Assembly (NCBI GenBank): GCA_029251885.1
Contig: JAQXCL010000062.1
Span: 1 to 44,243, forward strand
Direction of reading: 5' to 3'
DNA from: Opitutales bacterium
GTDB lineage: Bacteria; Verrucomicrobiota; Verrucomicrobiia; Opitutales; Seribacteraceae
Length of the DNA stretch: 44,243 nucleotides
Shown: piece after piece, positions 37,474-44,243 of the stretch
Numbering within the stretch: the first letter of the stretch is position 1
Layout: every line of letters starts with the position of its first letter
Notes under the pieces: model-generated
The model's database searches: none
Told to the model about the DNA's origin: nothing
The model's input: only the letters and a program-made list of their open reading frames with translations
Program-made: the position numbers and the translations under genes

Positions 37474-38475
37474 ATGAGTCTATTCCTCGATCAATCCGTC
37501 TCCTTTTCCCAAGCAATTTCCCAATTAAGGGATCTACCTATTTTGGTGCTTGGCCATCGCCGCCCTGATGGTGACTGTATTGGTTCTCAAGTTGCGATGA
37601 CCCGGGTCCTGCTTACCCTTGGTAAAAATGTTCGTGCGGTTAATCATGATCCCATTCCCCGCACGCTCTTGAAATTTGTGGGTGACACCCCTTTTTGCTC
37701 ACCTGAACAAGTTCCCGATGGGGATTATCAAATTATCACCGTGGATTGTGCTGATCATGCCCGGGTCGGAGAAGTTTTGCTGAAACGATTTCCCCAGGTT
37801 GATTTAAATATTGATCACCATGTTTCCAATACCTTGTACGGGAAAGAGAATTTTATACTCAGTGATGCTTCAGCAACGGGAGAAATTCTTTCAAAATTCT
37901 TTTTCGATTCCGGATATGAGGTCGACAAGGTAACTGCGGAGGCTCTGTACCTTGGGATTTGTACAGATACCGGACAATTTTGTTATGCAGGAACCAATGC
38001 GTCGGTTTTCGAAGTTTGTCGCATGCTGTGCGAGAAAGGGGCAAGTCCTTCCGGAATTGCTCATGAACTCTATGAGAAAGAAAAGCCTGGGCGAATCCAA
38101 TTGCTCCAACGATTTCTTGCAAGTTTTCGTATGGAATTTGGAGATCGGGTGTGTGTTGGCAGTATTAAGGATAATTTCTACCAGGAGACCGGAACTAAGC
38201 CGGAAGATGCCGAAAATTTTGTGGATTATGCACGCTCCCTAGAGGGGGTTGATATTGGAGTTCTTGTCGAAGAGAGAGCGGGCAATATTAAGGGAAGTTT
38301 CCGGGCTAAAGATTCCAAGTTCCGGGTAGATTTGCTTGCCAAAAAATTTGATGGTGGAGGTCATGCTTGTGCTGCTGGGTTTAATCTTTCCGGAACTTTG
38401 GATCAATTGTACGACCGATTAGTTGAAGAGATCGGTAAGCATTTACAAGCGGTAGAGCAGGGGGATGTTTTATGA
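37474..38475 (+). CDS. nrnA: DHH/DHHA1 phosphoesterase (NrnA-like oligoribonuclease/pAp phosphatase)
   Basis: [73 protein letters not shown]. Confidence 0.93.
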   Translation: MSLFLDQSVSFSQAISQLRDLPILVLGHRRPDGDCIGSQVAMTRVLLTLGKNVRAVNHDPIPRTLLKFVGDTPFCSPEQVPDGDYQIITVDCADHARVGEVLLKRFPQVDLNIDHHVSNTLYGKENFILSDASATGEILSKFFFDSGYEVDKVTAEALYLGICTDTGQFCYAGTNASVFEVCRMLCEKGASPSGIAHELYEKEKPGRIQLLQRFLASFRMEFGDRVCVGSIKDNFYQETGTKPEDAENFVDYARSLEGVDIGVLVEERAGNIKGSFRAKDSKFRVDLLAKKFDGGGHACAAGFNLSGTLDQLYDRLVEEIGKHLQAVEQGDVL

Positions 38476-39203
38476 ATAATCGTCAAGATATGGAGTTTGA
38501 GGGAATTCTTTTGGTTGATAAACCCCAGGGGATCACTTCCCATGATGTGGTCGATCGATTGCGCCGAAAATTAAGGATGAAAAAGATCGGACATGCTGGG
38601 ACCCTCGATCCTTTGGCCACTGGTTTATTGATCATGCTCATCGGTAAAGCCACAAAGGTTTCCCAGTTCTTAATTAGTTTGGACAAGGCATACGAAGGTA
38701 CTTTCCATTTGGGTGTGGAGACCGACAGTCAGGATGCCGACGGAGAAATAATTGCGGAAAAACCGGTTAATGAAGATATAACCCAAGAGAGATTAATTAA
38801 AGAGATGGAGAGCTTTTTGGGTGATCAATACCAAACTCCCCCCATGTTTTCCGCCAAAAAAATTGGCGGTGTCCCACTCTACAAGATGGCTCGTAAAGGA
38901 AAAACAGTAGAGCGTGAACCCCGGTTTATTCGCATCAATGAATTAACTCTAAAAAGTTGGACTTCCCCGACCGGAGATTTTTTTATGGATTGTAGTAAGG
39001 GGACATATGTTCGCACTATTGTTCATGATTTGGGTCAGCGATTGGATTGCGGTGCACACCTGAAAGCTTTGCGCAGAACTAAAATCGATCAGTTTGATAT
39101 AGCAAATTCCCTGACTCTTGAGGAAATTAATGAAGTACCGTTGGGGGAATTTCATAACCACCTGATCCCCGTTCGCGAAGCTGTTCCCTCTCACGTTTTT
39201 TAA
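38472..39203 (+). CDS. truB: tRNA pseudouridine(55) synthase
   Basis: [105 protein letters not shown]. Confidence 0.98.
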   Translation: MNNRQDMEFEGILLVDKPQGITSHDVVDRLRRKLRMKKIGHAGTLDPLATGLLIMLIGKATKVSQFLISLDKAYEGTFHLGVETDSQDADGEIIAEKPVNEDITQERLIKEMESFLGDQYQTPPMFSAKKIGGVPLYKMARKGKTVEREPRFIRINELTLKSWTSPTGDFFMDCSKGTYVRTIVHDLGQRLDCGAHLKALRRTKIDQFDIANSLTLEEINEVPLGEFHNHLIPVREAVPSHVF

Positions 39204-39205
39204 GC

Positions 39206-40165
39206 ATGAAAAAAGTTTATGAATCGATTGCTCGATTCGGCCAGGAATGGGAGGGCGATGTATGCTTGGCTCTTGGGATGTTTGACGGGGTACATCGTGG
39301 GCATCAAGCCGTTTTAGACTTAGTCGTTCAGAATGCAGATCATTGCCAGGGTGCCGCTGCTGCCCTGACCTTTCCTACACATCCCGCTGCTTTCTTAAGG
39401 CCAGGCAAAGAACCTTCTTTGTTGATGAGTCCGAGCCGTAAGGCTGAGCAATTGATCCAATCCGGTATGTCTGCGGTCATTTTACAACCTTTTGATCAGG
39501 AATTGGCAGAGGTGGAAGCAGTTGATTTCTTGTCCTTTTTAAAAGCTCGAATTCCTAATCTTCGGGCAGTTTGCGTGGGGAAAAACTTTCGTTTTGGAAA
39601 GAATCGATCGGGTGATTCAAAATCTTTAGCAAGCTATGGAGAAGAGGACGGACTTAGGGTGAGCGTGGCTGATTCTTTAATCTTTGAGGATATTACAATT
39701 AGCAGCTCTCGTATTCGCGAAGCTTTGGCATCTGCTAAGATGCAGAAAGTAAGAAAAATGTTGGGTCGAAACTATTCGGTTGTAGGAAAAGTTCAGCAAG
39801 GAAAGGCATTAGGTGGAAAGATTGGCTTTCCCACGCTTAACATACCGTGGAGTCCGGAGGCTCAACCTCCTTTAGGTGTTTATGCTGGCCGGGTGCAGGA
39901 ATTAAACTCAGGTCAAGTGTTGCCAGCAGTGGCAAATTACGGACTGCGCCCAACGATCGAAGTAGATGCTGGTGAACCTGTCCTTGAGGTGCATTGCTTG
40001 GATTCTCCAAACTCTTCAATTTGGAAAGCAGAGGCTACTTTATCCATGTCCTTGGACTTTTTTATACGGTCGGAAAAAAAGTTTTCGGGAGTGAATAAAT
40101 TAAAGGATCAAATTCGTAAAGATTGCGAACAGGCAAAAAATTATTTGGCTACCTCCATGGACTGA
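39206..40165 (+). CDS. ribF: Bifunctional riboflavin kinase/FAD synthetase
   Basis: LALGMFDGVHRGHQAVL, CVGKNFRFGKNRSGD, SSSRIREALAS, GKALGGKIGFPTLNIPWSPEAQPPLGVYAGRV, VANYGLRPTI. Confidence 0.97.
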   Translation: MKKVYESIARFGQEWEGDVCLALGMFDGVHRGHQAVLDLVVQNADHCQGAAAALTFPTHPAAFLRPGKEPSLLMSPSRKAEQLIQSGMSAVILQPFDQELAEVEAVDFLSFLKARIPNLRAVCVGKNFRFGKNRSGDSKSLASYGEEDGLRVSVADSLIFEDITISSSRIREALASAKMQKVRKMLGRNYSVVGKVQQGKALGGKIGFPTLNIPWSPEAQPPLGVYAGRVQELNSGQVLPAVANYGLRPTIEVDAGEPVLEVHCLDSPNSSIWKAEATLSMSLDFFIRSEKKFSGVNKLKDQIRKDCEQAKNYLATSMD

Positions 40166-40950
40166 CGGGCTGGAGACCAGCAACTCGTCCGACCGCCAAT
40201 CTGTTCCCTGACCAAAAGGTTTTTAGATTTCGGGCAATACCCTCCATCTTTCCATCTATGATGAAATAGCCAGCCTTTTGGTGGGTCTCCTCCGTGTATG
40301 CCGACTGATTGCATCGCTCCGCGGGCGACAAATAGAATCTCCTGGAAAAGAATATCACATAAAGGCTTTTTGATTTGTCCACTTCTGCAAGCCGGATGAA
40401 TACAGGCACGCCAAAGAACTTCATCTGCCATCCAGTTTCCCATACCAGGGAAGTAGCGTTGGTCAAGAAGGAGGGCTTTAATTGGTCTTTTCTTGTGCCT
40501 GAAAAGGGCATCGCTTATAATCTTTTTATCGAAGGATGGATTGAGCATAGATATGGGTTGTTCGGTCCACCAGGCAGGTAGTTCTTTTCCGATGTGAAAC
40601 CGTAATCGACCAAATTGCCGAGGGTCCCGAAAGACAAGCTTTTGCTTGGATTGAGTTAGGACTAATGCATCGTGTTTCGCTGGAGAATAGCTTTGGGATT
40701 CTGAATGAAGCCATCCAGTCATGCCCAGGTGCAACCCCAGCCAACGATGGCTAGAAAAACCAAATAGCATTTGTTTGCCGTGTGTTTGGGAGCTTCTGAG
40801 GATGGTGCCAGAAAGTTCTTCGATAAAGGACGAACGCTCAAGTTCCCGGAATACCCTGGATTTTGGATGAACTATAACTTTCTGGATTCGCAGGTTTATT
40901 CCTGTCTTCCAGCGTGTAGATGCATAGGCAACCTCGGCAAGTTCGGGCAT
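40141..40950 (-). CDS. mutM: Fpg/Nei-family DNA glycosylase (MutM-like) with atypical C-terminal finger
   Basis: MPELAEV N-terminus, QTHGKQMLFGFSSHRWLGLHLGMTGWL, RDPRQFGRLRF, LLLDQRYFPGMGNWMADEVLWRACIHP; C-terminal GGYCPKSKNLLVREQIGGRTSCWSPARQ. Confidence 0.93.
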   Translation of the reverse strand: MPELAEVAYASTRWKTGINLRIQKVIVHPKSRVFRELERSSFIEELSGTILRSSQTHGKQMLFGFSSHRWLGLHLGMTGWLHSESQSYSPAKHDALVLTQSKQKLVFRDPRQFGRLRFHIGKELPAWWTEQPISMLNPSFDKKIISDALFRHKKRPIKALLLDQRYFPGMGNWMADEVLWRACIHPACRSGQIKKPLCDILFQEILFVARGAMQSVGIHGGDPPKGWLFHHRWKDGGYCPKSKNLLVREQIGGRTSCWSPARQSMEVAK

Positions 40951-40960
40951 TTGAAATGAT

Positions 40961-42649
40961 TTAAGAACTTGGCCCGATAGAGAGCAATCGTGCCCGAATT
41001 TCCCGGTCCTGTTTTCGATCGGTTTGTATCTCTATCACCCGGATACCAAGTTTTTGCGGGTGTGCCATCCATGAGACTAATTCTTCTTCGCTTTCACACA
41101 AATGATACTCCACTCCATGAGCCTGACAAAGCTTGAAATAATCACAATTCTGTGGGGTGGCGAAACATTTTTCGAATTCTGACAGTGATGAGACGGCTAA
41201 GTTCTCAAAGATTCCACCTCCTTGGTTGTTTATAAGAAACACAGTTAGTGAGCCTTGTATATGGGAAGCACAGAGCAAAGCGTTAGAATCGTGTAAAAAA
41301 GCAAGTTCTCCGCTGAGTAGATAAACAGGTTCTTTGCTGAGGTGAGCAATGCCCATGGCGGTGCCCAAAGTTCCGTCAATTCCATTTACACCTCGTGCAC
41401 CGTGCAGTTTTCTTTCTCGGTCTCCAGGTTTCCAAAACCATTCAAGGTCGCGAATTGGCATACTGTTGGCAACATGAAGATGACAGTTTTTGGGTAAATT
41501 TTGCGAAAGCAGGCGAGTGATTTTTGGCTCTTTAAGAAAAGAAAGATTTGAAAATTCCTTATCGATATTTTTTTCCACTGCTGCATCACCGCTAACCCAT
41601 TTATCTAGCCAGTCTTTTTCGGGTGTGGGGAATTCAATGTCGGCTAGATCTTCAAATCTCATGGTGTGTTGCTCACCCGTACTACTTAGTGGGTCCACCT
41701 TTTGACCGCTTGGTTCGATGACCACTCGCTTTGCTCCGCTTTGATCCATCCATGTTCTAAGGGTTTTGGAGGTTGGTAAAGGACCAAGGACGAGAAACAG
41801 ATCTGGGACTAAAGAACCCGAGAATTTCGGACAACGCAATAAGTTTTCGTAGCGTAAAATGCGGGTCGGATGTTCATTTTCCCTTAGGGGGCTCAAGGAA
41901 TCGCAAAGAATTGGAAAAGTGGTCAAGCTCTGAAGTGAATTCAGCGGGCAATTCATCCCTGCTATGATAATTGGACGAACACTTTTTCGAATTGCGGCTG
42001 AAACATTATCGGCAAAGTTTTTGGGATGGTCAGCCTTTCGGTGTGAAGCCTTTGTTGTGACCAAAGGTGCAATTTCACTAGTAACTTCCAAAGTGGGCCA
42101 AAGAGGTTCGCAAAAAGGAAAGTTAAGATGAACCGGTCCGGGTGATTGACTGGTGGCCTCGGAGTATGCCTTAGCTAAGATTGCTTGGAGATTATTAATG
42201 TCATCCTTCTCAGATCTAGGAACAGGGAGGGAGTGAAAAAAACGAACGAAAGATCCAAAAAGATTGATTTGATTAATCGTCTGTCCAGCGCCGCATTCTT
42301 GGAGTTCCGGCGGTCGGTCTGCTGAGAGTAGTAGCACGGGAATCCCGGAATAACTGGCCTCGGTTACGGCTGGGTACCAGTTGGTTGGGGCCGATCCAGA
42401 TGTGCAGACCAAAGCTACTGGCATCTGAGTTCTTCGGGCATGGCCAAGTGCAAGAAAGGCAGCGGTTCGTTCGTCAAGTACAGGAAGGCAGGAAAGTCTG
42501 GCTTCTCTTTCACAACTTACCACAAGGGGAGTAGACCTGGATCCCGGAGAAAAAAATACTTGTTTCACGCCCATGTCAGCCAGCCCTTGGGCTATTGCAC
42601 GTCCCCAAAGAAAGTTGGCCCGGGCAGTTTGCTCGGATGTATCCATCAT
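40961..42649 (-). CDS. menD: 2-succinyl-5-enolpyruvyl-6-hydroxy-3-cyclohexene-1-carboxylate synthase
   Basis: GVKQVFFSPGSRSTPLVVSC, DERTAAFLALGHARRTQMPVALVCTSGSAPTNWYPAVTEASYSGIPVLLLSADRPPELQECGAGQTINQ, ARGVNGIDGTLGTAMGIA, LINNQGGGIFENL. Confidence 0.97.
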   Translation of the reverse strand: MMDTSEQTARANFLWGRAIAQGLADMGVKQVFFSPGSRSTPLVVSCEREARLSCLPVLDERTAAFLALGHARRTQMPVALVCTSGSAPTNWYPAVTEASYSGIPVLLLSADRPPELQECGAGQTINQINLFGSFVRFFHSLPVPRSEKDDINNLQAILAKAYSEATSQSPGPVHLNFPFCEPLWPTLEVTSEIAPLVTTKASHRKADHPKNFADNVSAAIRKSVRPIIIAGMNCPLNSLQSLTTFPILCDSLSPLRENEHPTRILRYENLLRCPKFSGSLVPDLFLVLGPLPTSKTLRTWMDQSGAKRVVIEPSGQKVDPLSSTGEQHTMRFEDLADIEFPTPEKDWLDKWVSGDAAVEKNIDKEFSNLSFLKEPKITRLLSQNLPKNCHLHVANSMPIRDLEWFWKPGDRERKLHGARGVNGIDGTLGTAMGIAHLSKEPVYLLSGELAFLHDSNALLCASHIQGSLTVFLINNQGGGIFENLAVSSLSEFEKCFATPQNCDYFKLCQAHGVEYHLCESEEELVSWMAHPQKLGIRVIEIQTDRKQDREIRARLLSIGPSS

Positions 42650-44083
42650 TTAAATCGGAAGGTTAGGGCTTCCCGTGATGACTTCAAGCATGGCTTGTAA
42701 CTTCCAATCTGTTTCATTCTTTTCCTGCTCCGGAATCGATCCATCAACAATTCCCGCTCCAGCATAAAGGGTGAGGGAATCGTGGAGTATGCGTCCACAC
42801 CGTATAGGCACAATGAATTCAGACCTTCCACGAGCATCCATCCAGCCTGCAACGCCGGAATACCAGCCCCGGGGAGTTCCTTCAATTTCAGCCAACTTGG
42901 CAAGAGCGGGTGGACGGGGAGAGCCCCCCATCGCAGGAGTAGGGTGTAGGGCTTCAAGAACTTCAAAAGGGTGGAGTCCATCGGGAATGATGCCCTCTAC
43001 TGGTGTGCGGACATGTTGGAGATTCGTCAGTCGTAGAAGGCGGGGGAGTCCCTGTTTTAAATGAGTCGTCCCAACTGAAGAAAGACGGCGACGGATGCTG
43101 TCTATGACAAGTTGGTGTTCAAGGACCTCCTTTTCTCTGGCAAGTAGGGTTTCTCCCCAGTGAGCATCTTTCCCTGCTGATGGACCGCGTGGAGCCGATC
43201 CAGCCAAGGCTTCGGTTTTGAGTGAATTTCCTCGAAGACGGACTAAGGTTTCGGGACTAGCTCCGATCCAAACTCCTTGATCGGGTGCGGAGAGAGAAAA
43301 GGTGTGGCAGTCTGGGAAGCGGTCACGTAAGGCATGTACGATCGAGAAGGGAGAAAGTTTGGAAGTAAGTTCAAAAGTTAATTGTCGAGCGAGGACGATT
43401 TTGGAAACCTTGCCGGATTTAATTTCCTTAAGTGCTTGGATTACACCTTCTAGGTAATTGAAATTTTCTTTGGAAGCTCCAAGTGTAGTGCGATTTGCAA
43501 CTGGTTGCTGGAATTGGTCGAATTTTAATCCGACCATTGCATCTAATCGTTGGCTTAATTGTTTTTGTAATAGTTGAGGGTCCGAATGGGGATGGATTTC
43601 TGTATTTAGGACTACAAAGTGTTTACCTCCTTGATTCACGACCTGCCAGCCAGGTAGGAAAACTTGGAGGGAGGGAAGTCCAGAAGGATTTTGGCCCGCC
43701 TCAAATGAAGCATTTAAAAAAAGTGTGGGACCCGTTCCAGCAATAGGTGCATCTCCAGCCCGTTCCACGGTTGATAAAAGTGAATCTGCCCACTTTTTGG
43801 CATGTTGAAAACGGTCTTCCCCATAAAATTCCTCACGGGCAATATAATCTCCACAGGCGATGGAAAATTCATCTGTTGATTTCTCGAAATAAGCGTGGGG
43901 AGAGTTTGGTTGGTTTAGAGATTCGAGAAGGGCTAAGGGGTCGGAAAACGAAGTTTTGTATGAAATCGATGAAAATACAGACCGATTGATGCTGCGTGCT
44001 TTGAGAACCAAGCTGTTTAAATAAGGACTTAGATCGTCCGTCTGAGTGCAATGTGATGGTCCCGTCTGTGGGAGTGCAATCAT
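42650..44083 (-). CDS. menF: Isochorismate synthase (chorismate-binding)
   Basis: SKIVLARQLTFELTSKLSPF, TFSLSAPDQGVWIGASPETLVRLRGNSLKTEALAGSAPRG, LHPTPAMGGSPRPPAL, RGWYSGVAGWMDARGRSEFIVPIRCG, LYAGAGIVDGSIPEQE. Confidence 0.96.
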   Translation of the reverse strand: MIALPQTGPSHCTQTDDLSPYLNSLVLKARSINRSVFSSISYKTSFSDPLALLESLNQPNSPHAYFEKSTDEFSIACGDYIAREEFYGEDRFQHAKKWADSLLSTVERAGDAPIAGTGPTLFLNASFEAGQNPSGLPSLQVFLPGWQVVNQGGKHFVVLNTEIHPHSDPQLLQKQLSQRLDAMVGLKFDQFQQPVANRTTLGASKENFNYLEGVIQALKEIKSGKVSKIVLARQLTFELTSKLSPFSIVHALRDRFPDCHTFSLSAPDQGVWIGASPETLVRLRGNSLKTEALAGSAPRGPSAGKDAHWGETLLAREKEVLEHQLVIDSIRRRLSSVGTTHLKQGLPRLLRLTNLQHVRTPVEGIIPDGLHPFEVLEALHPTPAMGGSPRPPALAKLAEIEGTPRGWYSGVAGWMDARGRSEFIVPIRCGRILHDSLTLYAGAGIVDGSIPEQEKNETDWKLQAMLEVITGSPNLPI

Positions 44084-44243
44084 GAAGATGGTAGGTTCTC
44101 ATCCGTAGATTCTGGAAATACAGGATCGTACCCTCCTGGATGCAAAGGGTTACACCGGGAAATTCTTGAAAGAGAACGAAAAGCTGCAAGATGTAATGGC
44201 AAGGAACGAAAGCACTCGAGCGCGTATTCAGAGCATGTCGGAT
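44080..44243 (-). CDS. yidD: YidD membrane-insertion efficiency factor (5' end outside the window)
   Basis: Reverse-strand partial frame PTCSEYALECFRSLPLHLAAFRSLSRISRCNPLHPGGYDPVFPESTDENLPSS*; its TGA overlaps the menF ATG (ATGA). Not in the supplied ORF list. Confidence 0.9.
   Translation of the reverse strand, partial: PTCSEYALECFRSLPLHLAAFRSLSRISRCNPLHPGGYDPVFPESTDENLPSS

Noticed and set aside
1-44243. CRISPR arrays, prophage, transposase genes or defence operons
   Set aside because: No regularly spaced repeats, phage structural genes, transposases, restriction-modification, toxin-antitoxin or reverse transcriptase motifs were seen in the supplied frames.

Overview
Compact bacterial chromosomal segment, most likely Verrucomicrobiota-like (inferred from a gvs1-type sigma factor with a FecR/LamG partner, DUF1080, Gfo/Idh, DUF1552 and sulfatase families, and a large-type IspG). 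No lineage search could be run. About 34 protein genes and one tRNA-Gly are supported. There is no CRISPR array, prophage, IS element or rRNA. Housekeeping blocks: dusB (left edge), tsaD, cysI-like, TrmH/SpoU methyltransferase, CRY-DASH, suhB-ispG-rseP-dxr-cdsA-uppS, nrnA-like DHH/truB/ribF, mutM-like, and yidD-menF-menD (right edge). Accessory loci: (i) an exported DUF1080 / FAD oxidoreductase / Tat-like Gfo-Idh cluster; (ii) a large exported TlpA-like protein whose active site reads SGPS instead of CxxC; (iii) an orphan basic protein, ECF sigma factor and FecR-LamG module; (iv) a ribulokinase-like FGGY kinase paired with a CbbY-like phosphatase; (v) an orphan protein with a duplicated beta-rich motif; (vi) an Fpg/Nei glycosylase with a degenerate zinc finger. 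Two gene remnants missing from the ORF track were recovered by reading through stops and frameshifts: a DUF1552 fragment and a sulfatase C-terminus. All family names come from motif recognition by eye, not database searches. No single system here is clearly new; the best candidates are (i), (ii), (iii) and (iv).
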